DNA of 64,000 nt. Origin: Onthophagus taurus. Taxonomy: Eukaryota > Arthropoda > Insecta > Coleoptera > Scarabaeidae. Below, one piece after another: positions 36,185 to 46,227 of the stretch (position 1 is its first letter; each line of letters starts with the position of its first letter). The translations under genes were made by a program, and so were the position numbers. Below the pieces are notes generated by a model. It saw only the letters and a program-made list of their open reading frames with translations. It made no database searches and was not told the origin of the DNA. The stretch spans positions 40,679,501 through 40,743,500 of the forward strand of contig NC_091966.1 in assembly GCF_036711975.1 (NCBI RefSeq), in the 5' to 3' direction.

Positions 36185-37038
36185 TTACACAACGCCACGT
36201 TTATTACCTTTCAAATGGATTTGTTTTTCCTTCAATAAAAATACCCTCATTTCAATGTCCATCTGTTTTTGTTTAATATCTAAATCGAGAATAGCAATTT
36301 TTTGCTTCTGCATTTCCAAATCTCGCTCGGCATGAATCATTTTGAATTCTTCCTGTTTCAACTGCATCCTTAAAATATCCAACTTAACTTTTGACTCGTC
36401 CTGTATAATTTCGTAGCGTTTCTGAATTTCTCTTAATTGTAACTCTTGAAGAAGTTTCTCGTGGGTTTTCGAGATTTTCTTGGGTATTTCGTTATCTGAA
36501 CGGAGATCGCAAACTTTCTCTTCGACGTTCTTTCGAGATTTCATCGATTTATCTATCGTTGATAACGAAGCGTAGCTGGGAGTTTGGGAATTTTCTAGGT
36601 TTGGGTCGAAAACTGTTACATCTTTTGAGATTTTTTCGGAAATGTCATGATTTTTTAGCATGTTTTCATCGCTCCAATTTCCTTCTCCAATTTGTTCGTA
36701 AGATTTAAGATGGGGAAGACTTTTGTAGTTTGACCACCACGATTTTAGTTGGTAAATCGTTTTCTTAAAAGAACATTAAAAAATAAATTATAGAAGTAAC
36801 TTTTTTAACTTACATTCGTTGTTATATCGCATGAATTAAATTGTTTACAAATTCTTTGCCATGCTAAACGCTTTTTATACAAAGAATTCCCATCTCGTGC
36901 CGAAATTTCAATTAAATCTATTTCATTTTCAATCAGTTCTAATAAAATTTCTTTTTCGATTTTTGATAAATTTGGTCGTTTGGGTTCGTGTGAAAATACT
37001 TCTAAATCGTAGTTGTAGGTATCATCGTTTATAAAAAC
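36185..37038 (-). CDS. Myb/SANT-like DNA-binding protein with coiled-coil tail
   Basis: Coding segments 37038-36814 and 36763-36185, joined across a 50-bp intron (GTAAGT donor, TTTTAAG acceptor, phase 0), give 267 codons without an in-frame stop. The first part, PNLSKIEKEILLELIEN to LAWQRICKQFNSCD, continues after splicing as YQLKSWWSNYKSL. This is the tri-helical Myb/SANT-like DNA-binding type (Myb_DNA-bind_5) common in insect and Harbinger-derived proteins. The C-terminal half, from about TPSYASL, is rich in Glu/Lys/Gln with heptad-like spacing and is probably a coiled coil. The 5' end is unresolved: 37038 follows a TTTTGCAG acceptor, and a tiny exon MFIPHK (ATG at 37105) before a weak GTTTTT donor is one option. 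It is likely a host transcription factor or domesticated transposon protein; the target is unknown. Confidence 0.75.
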
Positions 37039-37309
37039 CTGCAAAATGTTGTTATTTTTGATATCTTGGAGATTTAACTTTAAAAACCTTGTGGGGTATA
37101 AACATTTCGTTTAAAATCGAATGGATTATTACAAAATAATTTCGTAAAAGTGATATAATCGTCCAAAAAGGGGACAACCAAAGCATTTTTTTATTGTTAC
37201 TTGTTGGTTAATCTAAAAATTGATTTCTTTTTGATAAAATTGGCGCGACAAGAAAATTGACATAAAAAATTTGACTTATTTGATTTTCATTTCTAAGTTT
37301 TATTCATTA

Positions 37310-37550
37310 AACGTTTTATTTTTATATCTTTTTAAACATTGTTAAATACATTAAATCATTAATTTTTTAATTAATTTTAATTAAATAAATAATTTTTTTA
37401 AAATGCGCCATCTATGAGATAATTGTCAAAGTTTTAATATGTCATATTTTTAAATTTTAGGAATTTTTACTACATTTATAAGATAATAACGATTATAACA
37501 CAAAATATATCATTTTTTAGTAAAATATATATAATTTTTTAGCTACCACT
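37310..37550. repeat. Module D, left copy
   Basis: About 240 bp that recur in the same orientation at 40618-40855. Shared words include ATATCTTTTTAAACATTG, GCGCCATCTATGAGATAATT and AAAATATATATAATTT. The two copies bracket a 3.1-kb cassette of modules A, C (minisatellite), B, A and E. Confidence 0.8.
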
Positions 37551-37554
37551 GTCA

Positions 37555-37810
37555 CTAAAATTAACGTTAGACCCAGAACTAGAAACATTCACGTTTAGCC
37601 GTCTTAAGAGACACACGGCTAAACGGAATGTGTCAAGTTCTAGGTCTAGTTTAAGTTCTACTTTTCATTTAATAAAAATATACCACAATCTAACGTTAAA
37701 TAACAATTAAAACTAGAACTAATACTAGACCGAGAACTAGAAACATTTGGATTTAGCCGCACGTCTCTCAAGACGGCTAAACCCGAATGATTCTAGTTCT
37801 AGAATTTCTA
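37555..37810. repeat. Module A copies
   Basis: Two inverted pairs of the TAG-rich family: CCAGAACTAGAAACATTCAC, GTTTAGCCGTCTTAAGAGAC, a spacer with ATATACCACAATCTAACG, then GACCGAGAACTAGAAACATT and CACGTCTCTCAAGACGGC. Family as in 34180-35760. Confidence 0.8.
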
Positions 37811-39240
37811 GGTTGGAAGCACTTTTCGGTATTTTAGAAGTAATTTCTTATTTTTGGAAGCAGGTTCTATCGTTTGGATGCAGTTTCGGAAGCAATTTCT
37901 GTCTCTTGGAATTAGTCTCTAGTTTTTTGCAAACACTATTCACTATTTTGGAAGCAATTTCTGTCCCTTGAAATCAGTTTTTAGTCTTCTGTAAGCACTT
38001 TTCAGTATTTTGGAAGTAGTTCTAGTCGTTTGCAAGCAGCTTTCAGTATTTTGAAAGCAATTTCTATCTGTTGGGAGCACGTTTCAGTATTTTAGAAGCA
38101 GTTTCTTATTTTTGAAAGCAAGTTCTATCGTTTGGATGCAGTTTCTAGTTTTTTATAAGCACTATTCACTATTTTGGAAGCAGATTCTGTCTCTTGGAAT
38201 CAGTTTCTAGTCTTCTGTAAGCACTTTTCAGTATTTTGGAAGCAGTTTCTAGTCTTTTGCAAGCACTTTTCAGTATTTTACAAGCAGTTGCTTATTTATG
38301 CAAGTAGTTTCTATCTTTTGAAAGCAGTTTCTAGTCTTCTGTGACCACCTTTCAGTATTTTGAAGCAGTTTCTAGTCTTTTGCAAGTATTATTCACTATT
38401 TAGGAAGCAATTTCTGTCTCTTGGAATCAGTTTCTAGTCTTCTGCAAGCACTTTTCAGTATTGTAGAAGCAGTTTCTTATTTTTGGAAGTAGTTTCTAGT
38501 TTTCTGTAAGCACCTTTCAGTATTTTGAAGCAGTTTCTAGTCTTTTGCAAGCACTATTCACTATTTTGAAAGCAATTTCTGTCTCTTGGAATCAGTTTCT
38601 AGTCTTCTGCAAGCACTTCTCAGTATTTTAGAAGCAGTTTCTTATTTTTGGAAGTAGTTTCTATCTTTTAAAAGCAGTTTCTAGCCTTCTGTAAGCACCT
38701 TTCAGTATTTTGAAGCAGTTTCTAGTCTTTTGCAAGCACTATTCACTATTTTGGAAGCAATTTCTGTCCCTTGGAACCAGTTTTTAGTTTTCTGCTAGCA
38801 TTTTTCAGTATTTTAGAAGCAGTTTCTTATTTTTGGAAGTAGTTTCTATCTTTTGAAAGCAGTTTCTAGTCTTCTGTAAGCACCTTTCAGTATTCTGAAG
38901 CAGTTTATAGTCTTTTGCAAGCACTATTCACTATTTTGGAAGCAATTTCTGTTGCTTGGAACCAGTTTCTAGACTTCTGCAAGCACTTTTCAGTATTTTA
39001 GAAGCAGTTTCTTATTTTTGGAAGTAGTTTCTATATTTTGAAAGCAGTTTCTAGTGTTCTGTAAGCACCTTTTAGTGTTCTGTAAGCACCTTTTAGTATT
39101 TTGAAGCAGTTGCTAGTCTTTTGCAAGCACTATTCACTATTTTGGAACCAATTTCTGTCTCTTGGAATCAGTTTCTAGTCTTCTATAAAGACTTTTCAGT
39201 ATTTCGGAAGCAGTGTCTAATCTTTTACAAGCAGTTATCA
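37810..39240. repeat. GCAGTTTCTAGTCTT minisatellite with about 180-bp super-repeat
   Basis: Units of about 20-40 bp (GAAGCAGTTTCTAGTCTTCT, GCAAGCACTTTTCAGTATTT). The word AGTCTTTTGCAAGCACTATT returns near 38540, 38717, 38900 and 39116, so a longer unit of roughly 180 bp has been amplified. Same family as 32388-32830. Confidence 0.85.
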
Positions 39241-39369
39241 GAGATTGTTAGCTAGACCAGAGTATTATTGCTTATTATCTCCGTAAAACATTGCGAAAAA
39301 TTGTGAGAGATTAGCATAAACTTTTACAAATTCTGAAAAGTTCCAGAAAGTACAGAATCAGTTCTAAGT

Positions 39370-40015
39370 GTTTAGACAACATTGAGATTCCGGTTAGAAA
39401 TGTCAACGTCAATTTTGACATATTTGTAATTGTCATGAAAAACCCTTTAAAATGAGCCCAAACATGATACGTTTAATTCCAATATTACTCGAGATATAAG
39501 CAACTTCCGGTTTGAAATGTCAATGTCATTTTGACAAATTTTTTATTTTTATACAATGTCTTAAAATTTATCACAAAAACAAAAATAAAATAAAAAATTA
39601 AGGTTGGTATTAATATTTAATAGTTAAATTACTATCTTCATTGTTGCTAACTTCGGGTTTAACGTTTTTTTATTCAAATTTTATTGTTTTTTAAAATAAG
39701 TGCGTCATCTTCGGACTCATTTTAAAGGTTTTTTAATGAAGGTGACAAATATGTCAAAATTGACGTTGACGTTTCAAACCGGAAGTGATTGTATTTCCAT
39801 TAATATTAAAATTAAATATGTCGAGTTTGGACTCATTTTAAAGGATTTTTTATGAAGTTGACAAATATGTCAAAATTAAAAGTTGAAAGTTCGAACTTTT
39901 TGGTTTTTTGAGATAAATGCGTCAAGTTTGGACTCACTTTAAAGGTTATTTTATGAAGATTACGAATATAATAATAAAATTAAAGTTGACATTGACAACT
40001 GAAAGTTTTTTTCAT
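39370..40015. repeat. Module B, inverted copy
   Basis: Reverse complement of the block at 15060-15840 and 44215-44675. It contains AACTTCCGGTTTGAAATGTC, CTAACTTCGGGTTTAACG and GACGTTTCAAACCGGAAGTG. Confidence 0.8.
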
Positions 40016-40200
40016 GACTAAACCCGACTGTTGCTAGTTCTAGGTCTTGTATTAGTTCTTGTGATAGTGACAGTGTAAAACTAGAACTAACACTAAGTTT
40101 TCAGACTTTTCTAAGTTCTTGTCTAAGACGCCCGGCTAAACCTAAAACTTTCTAGTTCTAGGTCTAGTGTTAGTTCTAGTTTTAATTGTTATTTAACCTT
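40015..40200. repeat. Module A copy
   Basis: CTAGTTCTAGGTCTTGTATT and TCTAGTGTTAGTTCTAGTTT with inner complements, between module B and module E. Confidence 0.7.
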
Positions 40201-40600
40201 AAATTCTTGTACGTTTTAATTGATCTAAAAAAAAATTTTTTATATAATCCACTTACCTTGCTTATAATTTCATCCATTTACCCATTTTGAATTAAATACA
40301 ACCTTTAAATCCAATTGATTGTGTTTTTCATTAAAAAAACTTAAATTAAACGTCAATTTTGACAAGCAACTGCAATATTTCGATCTTAATCACCATGGTA
40401 ACCGAGTCAAGTTGGATAACCTTAAAATTATAAAATTTTATTTCGATTTTTTACAAGCTAACCTAATTTTTATTAATTTTAAAACAATTCGAATTCTTTA
40501 CGATTATCACGCATATATTTTTTTAATATCTTTATATTTTTGTGTATTGCTTCTTAAATGAAATACACTGTATAAATAAAAAGATTGTGTTTTGTTTTTG
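40200..40600. repeat. Module E, inverted copy
   Basis: Reverse complement of sequence at 43080-44120, including the complement of TTGACTCGGTTACCATGG and of ATACAGTGTATTTCACTTAA. The frame at 40319-40561 is part of this repeat and recurs with its copies, so I do not call a gene. Confidence 0.8.
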
Positions 40601-40617
40601 TGATAAGTATATATATT

Positions 40618-40855
40618 ACTTTTATATCTTTTTAAACATTGTTAAATACATTATATCATTAATTTTTTAATAAATTTCAATTAAAATAAATAAATTTTTT
40701 TAAATGCGCCATCTATGAGATAATTGTTAAAGTTTTAGTTTGTCATATTTTTAAATTTATTTTAAATTCATTTTTACCACATTTATAAGATAATAACAAC
40801 AATAATAACACAAAATATATCAATTTGTAGTAAAATATATATAATTTAATCTTAT
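40618..40855. repeat. Module D, right copy
   Basis: Direct copy of 37310-37550 with scattered differences and small indels. It lies about 390 bp upstream of the SR protein start codon and so may include promoter-proximal DNA. Confidence 0.75.
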
Positions 40856-41244
40856 TTATTTGGTTTTTAATAAATATTTCTATCTCCGATCAATAGTGCC
40901 ATCTTACGGATTAAATTTGAATTAATTCATATAAGTAAACAATTTTCCCAAAATGAATTTAAATAAGTAACTTAAAATTCGTATTAAATAAATATTAATG
41001 AAAATGTGTTAATTATTAGTTAGAATTTAAATCCTACTTTATCGATATTATAAAATATGTTGTCGAAATTAGTTGATGTAGCCACCGCACCGCGTCGTTC
41101 CGGCGTAATGAAGCCTCTTTTTTAGGTTATGTTTGAAATACGTTGCTGCCTGTCAATTTCTTGGTGAATAAGTGGGAAAAAACGGCGTCGTTAAGCTTTC
41201 GTTTTATTTAAGTGAAAACCCGAACGATTTTCTAAATATCGACG

Positions 41245-42128
41245 ATGGGAACGCGCGTTTTCGTCGGCGGATTAACGTACAGGGTGCGTGAGCGCGACGT
41301 GGAGAAGTTCTTTAGAAAATATGGACGCATTAAGGAGGTTGCCATGAAGAACGGCTACGCTTTCGTCGATTTCGATGATTATAGGGACGCCGATGATGCC
41401 GTTTATGAATTAAATGGTAAAGAATTATTAGGGGAACGTGTTTCTGTTGAAAAAGCGAGGGGTACACCGAGAGGGTCTGATCAATGGAGAGGTAATGGAC
41501 GAGGATATGGACCTCCGAGAGGAAGATATCGCGATAGGGACTCCGATAGGTAAAGAATTATTTAAATATACGTGTGATTTTGATATTAATTTAATTTGTG
41601 TTTAGATATGGACCACCAACCCGAACAGAACATCGTTTAATAGTTGAAAATTTAAGTACACGAGTAAGTTGGCAAGATTTGAAAGATTATATGCGCCAAG
41701 CTGGTGAAGTAACATACGCAGATGCTCACAAGTTGAGACGTAACGAAGGTGTGGTAGAATTTGCCTCTTACTCGGATATGAAGAATGCAATCGAAAAATT
41801 GGACGCAACCGAATTAAATGGACGTAGGATTAGGTTGGTCGAGGATAGGAGGCGTGGGGGAAAACGTTCGCGGTCTTCGAGTCGTAGCAGATCCAGGTCT
41901 AAGCAACGTTCTCGTTCCCGATCCAAGTCGAGGAGTCGTTCGAAATCGCGTGGACATTCGAAAAGTAAATCTCCGGCTCGATCTAAATCGCGTTCGCGGT
42001 CCCGTTCGAATCCTAAACGATCATCACGATCCCGCTCCATTTCCAATCATAAGCAAATGTCCAAGGATCGTTCGCATTCCAGGTCGGCGAGTAAAGATAG
42101 ACGCAGTAAATCTAACAGCCGATCTTGA
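41245..42128 (+). CDS. B52: SR splicing factor, B52/SRp55 (SRSF4/5/6) type
   Basis: Join of 41245-41549 and 41606-42128 (intron 56 bp, GTAAAG donor, GTGTTTAG acceptor, phase 2) gives 275 aa. RRM1 (about residues 3-73) has RNP2 VFVGGL and RNP1 GYAFVDFD. A linker rich in Arg/Gly follows. The second, pseudo-RRM (about 110-180) has the diagnostic SWQDLKD. The last roughly 95 residues are Arg-Ser repeats ending NSRS. This order defines the SRSF4/5/6 group, called B52 or SRp55 in flies. Such proteins bind exonic enhancers and recruit spliceosome parts in the nucleus, with the RS tail regulated by phosphorylation. The ATG context is CGACGATGG. The frame is intact, so I infer function. A near-identical partial copy of exon 2 lies at 45960-46227. 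I did not look for alternative exons. Confidence 0.95.
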
Positions 42129-42617
42129 ACCAAAAGAAAATAATAATAATAACGAAGGATAAGAAGGAAAAAATACGAAATAGTTTTTTTTTTTTTGTTG
42201 CTTTGATAATTTTTTTGTAATATTACTTTCTTTTATTGATTTAAATTGTTTAGTTATAGAATTCCACTGATACATTCAGAAATGAAATTTGATATATGAT
42301 AATATACAATGTATATAACGATATGAAAAATGAAACTTTATAATTGGAGGTCTAATTTTTGGGATTTGGTCTGTGGCTTCGATTTCGTTTCTTACTGTAT
42401 TTTTTTTTTTATTTTAAATGTGCTCATGAAGATTCTGATTTAGCTTTTTTTTTCTGGATTCCCTCCTCCTCCTCCTCCATAGGATTAAATTAAAAAAAAT
42501 AAAAACTGTAGAGTTAAACGAGATGTGTCAAATAAGTTTCAGGCTAAAAAATAAGGTATGTTATGGACTACTCTAACTGTGTAAAATGTGCACAGTTTAT
42601 TACTTTTTACAAATAAA
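42129..42617 (+). other. Probable 3' UTR of the SR gene
   Basis: Follows the TGA and holds long T runs and a CTCCTCCTCCTCCTCC tract near 42465. An AATAAA lies at 42612-42617. The same stretch is copied downstream at 46228-46716. Confidence 0.5.
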
Positions 42618-42654
42618 TTCATTAAATGAGATGATCCAATCTGTTTAATTTAGA

Positions 42655-42735
42655 TCAGTCTTTTTCAAAGTGGGCGATAACGCCCTCTTGTGGGCACTAG
42701 CGGCATACAGGGAGGCAGTAAAGGGCGCACAGCGT
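42655..42735. mobile_element. Possible hAT-type terminal remnant
   Basis: CAGTCTTTTTCAAAGTGGGC, followed by GCCCTCTTGTGGGC and GGGAGGCAG, resembles the ends of hAT elements (C-A-G start and a TTCTCAAAG-like motif). I found no opposite end or 8-bp duplication. The copy at about 46753 came along with the segmental duplication. Confidence 0.35.
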
Positions 42736-43079
42736 TACGAAGTTATGAATATCTGGCCAAAAATCTAATTACAACTAAATGAAGTTGAAAATGTTTAAGG
42801 TGGCGATTCCAACCTCTTAGGTTCGTAAAATTGATAAAAAAATCGGTTTAATTTCGCCAATGATTAAGAGATGTCGCACTATACTCCATTTCAATAAAAT
42901 CCCTAGATTTACAAAGTACCGCAGCAAGGTCCGTTGAGTAAACATACTGTATAAAAAGGCGCGTTGAATAAACGTACTGTATAACGTTATCCAACTCCAT
43001 ATGAACGCTGTTTTTATGAACGTATCCCCGCAAATGCCTCGTTGTGACGTCATTGGAAGAATTGACATCTCTATGCTTT

Positions 43080-44120
43080 TATTTATACAGTGTATTTCAC
43101 TTAAGAAGCAATATACAAAAATACAAAAAAAAACGATAAAATAAAATTAAAAAAATATTAAAATATAACGCGAAATATTAACGGTTATAATTTTATTATT
43201 GTTAGGTTATCCAACTTGACTCGGTTACCATGGTGATTAAGATCCAAAAATGGCAGGTGCTTGTCAAAATTGACGTAGAATTTAAGTTTTTTAAGGAAAA
43301 AGTCTTATTTAATTGGTTTAAAAGGCTGTATTTAACTCAAAATTGGCTTATCTAGGGTATTATAAACAAGGTAAGTGGATTAAATCAAAAAAAATATTTT
43401 TAATTTATTTCTCTTAATTAATCGATTTAAATTAACTACAATTAACGAATTTGTTATGAATGCGAGATAATCGTAAAGAATTCGAATTGTTTCAAAATTA
43501 ATGAAAATTGTGTTAGAATTGATGAAAAAATCAGAATAAAATTTTATTATTTTAAGGTTATCCAACTTGACTCGGTTACCATGGTGATTAAGATCGAAAT
43601 ATTGCAGTTGCTTGTCAAAATTGACGTAGAATTTAAGTTTTTTAAGGAAAAAGTCTTATTTAATTGGTTTAAAAGGCTGTATTTAACTCAAAATTGGCTT
43701 ATCTAGGGTACTATAAACAAGGTAAGTGGATTAAATCAAAAAAAATATTTTTAATTTATTTCTCTTAATTAATTGATTTAAAGTAACGAATTTGTTATGA
43801 ATGCGAGATAATCGTAAAGAATCCAAATTGTTTCAAAATTAATGAAAATTATGTTAGAGTTGATAAAAAAATCGAAATAAAATTTTATTATTTTAAGGTT
43901 ATCCAACTTGACTCGGTTACCATGGTGATTAAGATCGAAATATTGCAGTTGTTTGTCAAAAATAACGGTGAATTTAAGTTTTTTTAATGAAAAACACATA
44001 ATTAATTGGATTTAAAGGTTGTATTTAATTCAAAATGGGTAAATGGATGAAATTATAAGCAAGGTAAGTGGATTAAATGAAAAAAAAATTTTTAGATCAA
44101 TTAAAATGTACAAGAATTTA
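43080..44120. repeat. Module E with internal tandem units
   Basis: Starts near ATACAGTGTATTTCACTTAA, then three units that each begin GGTTATCCAACTTGACTCGG (43204, 43557 and 43894). The first two are about 350 and 337 bp and the third is partial. Orientation is opposite to the copy at 40200-40600. The downstream duplicate (47200-47890) has two units, so this copy gained one or that one lost one. Confidence 0.85.
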
Positions 44121-44124
44121 GGGT

Positions 44125-44675
44125 TAAATAACAATTAAACCTAAAACTAACACTAGAACTAGAATCATTCAGGTTTAGCCGTCTTGAGAGACGTGGGACT
44201 AAATCCGAAATCATAAAATCTCCTTTAAAATGAGTCCAAACTCGACATATTTAACTTTAATATTAATAGAAATACAATCACTTCCGGTTTGAAACGTCAA
44301 TTTTGACATATTTGTCATCTTCATTAAAAAACCTTTAAAATGAGTCCAAAGTGACGTACTTATCTCAAAAAGCAAAAAAGTTAGAATAAAAAACATTAAA
44401 CCCTAAGTTAACAATAATAAATAATAAAGATAGTAATTTAATTTTTAAATGTTAATACCAACCTTAATTTTTTATTTTTTTTTATTATATACTTGTTTTT
44501 GTGACAAATATTAAGACATTTTATAAAAATTAAGAATATGTCAAAATCATATTGACATTTCAAACCGGAAGTTACTTATATCTCGACTAATATTGGAATT
44601 AAACGTATCATGTTTGGGCTCATTTTAAAGGATTTTTCAAGACAATTACAAATATGTCAAAATTGACGTTAACAA
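44125..44675. repeat. Module A fragment followed by module B
   Basis: AACTAACACTAGAACTAGAA and GTTTAGCCGTCTTGAGAGAC (A), then the B block with CACTTCCGGTTTGAAACGTC and AAACCGGAAGTTACTTATAT. It breaks off after AAATTGACGTTAACA near 44675, where the Penelope-like fragment starts. Confidence 0.8.
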
Positions 44676-44807
44676 TGGTGTTTCTTGTATACGATGTATG
44701 TATGAGTTGAAAGCAGCATGTTTGTGTATATGGTGGTGAAAGGAGTCTGCGGGTATTACCGTGTCTGATTGAGTAGCTTTCCTGTATATGTTGTATTCAA
44801 TCTTATT

Positions 44808-45471
44808 TCAAACTTTTTTCAGAGTAAGGTCTGAGAAATTGATGGATTCATTCTTTTCAATTTCCATAGTGAAGTTGATTTTGTTGTGGAAAGTATTGAC
44901 GTGTTGTAGAAGTTCACTGATGTTGTTGGGCGATGAGTTATCCCAGAGAATCAAGATGTCATCAACATATCTTTTCCATAGTAAAATGTATTTATTGAAT
45001 GGATCAGTAGGTTCAAGTAGTGACGTTTCTAGTTGGTCTATGAAGAAATCTGCTAGTAGCCTAGCAGCATTTAAACATTTCTCCATTTAATTGGCAAAAA
45101 TTAAGTTCGGTGCAGTGTTTTATTAATTTAAATAATTGTTCGGTGTTGGTTGTATTGAGACGGGTTTTCAGGTAATTGTGAACTATGGTTAAGGTTTCGT
45201 GGATAGCTATGTTGGTATAGAGATTAGTGATATCAAATGAGATCATTTGAAAGTTATGGGGGATGTTGATATTAGAAATTGTTTCTACTAGCTCTTTTCT
45301 ATTTTTGATTGTGTTAGCAGGTTTATATTGTAACTGTCTGGTAATAGAGAGATTGATGAATCTGGCGATTTTCTGAGTACTTGAACTGACATATGTGATT
45401 ATGGGGCGAATAGGATGGTTTTGTTTATGTAATTTTATGATTGAATATAGCATAAGAATTCTAGGGTTCAT
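44808..45471 (-). pseudogene. Penelope-like element reverse transcriptase fragment
   Basis: Two overlapping frames cover part of the RT. Upstream (45471-45061): YSIIKLHKQNHPIRPI, which equals the PKIHK..P.RPI block, and MISFDITNLYTNIAIHETL, with the first catalytic Asp. Downstream (45086-44808): LLADFFIDQLE, then WKRYVDDILILWD, with the YVDD active site, and HNKINFTMEIEKN. The block between them (QxxGxPMGSPLSP) is lost by a deletion with frameshift near 45061-45086. The GIY-YIG endonuclease is not seen. The type is inferred from the order and wording of RT blocks. Inactive. Confidence 0.75.
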
Positions 45472-45591
45472 CGGTATAATTGTTAAAACTTTCGATTTAC
45501 ATCTGTTTCAATACATCATTCTATTTCATTTCACAGTCCATTAATAATATATGAAAATTTGACATTTTATTTTATGAACGTTTAAAACCTT

Positions 45592-45633
45592 ATAGACTCC
45601 TGACGATGGTCTAGGCCGAAACCGGTAGACTTA
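45592..45633 (+). ncRNA. Hammerhead ribozyme motif
   Basis: CTGACGA (45600-45606), a stem II hairpin GGT-CTAG-GCC, GAA, then self-complementary ACCGGT and A, the expected cleavage position after GUA. Stem I pairs GA with TC next to the core and has one mismatch farther out. It lies 5' of the Penelope-like RT fragment but on the opposite strand; terminal repeats in either orientation are known in that class. Confidence 0.65.
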
Positions 45634-45783
45634 ATAAATTTATAAAATATATTGGAGTATAAGCATTGTTTATTTTTAAAAAGCACACAAATGAAAGTTG
45701 TTCTGTGCGAAATGGGATATGACGATCAAATTTTTTGATCTTAACCTTATTTTCAAGGTTATATGAAGGTCACGACCAATATT

Positions 45784-45947
45784 TTAACACGTTGACTGCC
45801 GCAATAGTCACTGAAAGTATATCCATTCTGGCCTGAACAATTTAAAAATTAAATAGACATGAGAATCAACTGATGCTTCTCATGGCTATTGTGGAAATTT
45901 TGCCGTGCTTCAAGACTTCTCGCTTCTCATAACAGTCAACGTGTTAA
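45784..45947. mobile_element. 164-bp TTAA-flanked miniature element (piggyBac-like)
   Basis: TTAACACGTTGACTG at the left and its exact complement CAGTCAACGTGTTAA at the right, so TTAA duplications with 11-bp inverted repeats. It has no coding capacity. It ends 13 bp before the start of the duplicated SR-gene segment. Confidence 0.65.
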
Positions 45948-45959
45948 ATGGCTGTGGAT

Positions 45960-46227
45960 AAAACGTTCGCGGTCTTCGAGTCGTAGCAGATCTAGGTCTA
46001 AGCAACGTTCTCGTTCCCGATCCAAGTCGAGGAGTCGTTCGAAATCGCGTGGACATTCGAAAAGTAAATCTCCGGCTCGATCTAAATCGCGTTCGCGGTC
46101 CCGTTCGAATCCTAAACGATCATCACGATCCCGCTCCATTTCCAATCATAAGCAAATGTCCAAGGATCGTTCGCATTCCAGGTCGGCGAGTAAAGATAGA
46201 CGCAGTAAATCTAACAGCCGGTCTTGA
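45960..46227 (+). pseudogene. Partial duplicate of SR gene exon 2 (RS domain only)
   Basis: 268 bp collinear with 41861-42128 without indels and with only a few substitutions, for example the last Arg codon CGA to CGG. It keeps the reading frame and the TGA. Both RRMs, the promoter and exon 1 are missing. An upstream in-frame extension to 45889 gives a hybrid frame with an unrelated N-terminus. Without RNA binding it could not be an ordinary SR protein; I call it a truncated gene copy of recent origin. Confidence 0.9.

Noticed and set aside
37310..40855. LTR retrotransposon bounded by the D repeats
   Set aside because: No gag-pol coding, primer-binding site or TG..CA ends are visible; the interior consists of other repeat modules.
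41768..42046. Open frame antisense to the SR gene
   Set aside because: Arg-Ser codon repeats read open on the other strand. The same antisense frame recurs in the duplicate; no independent gene evidence.
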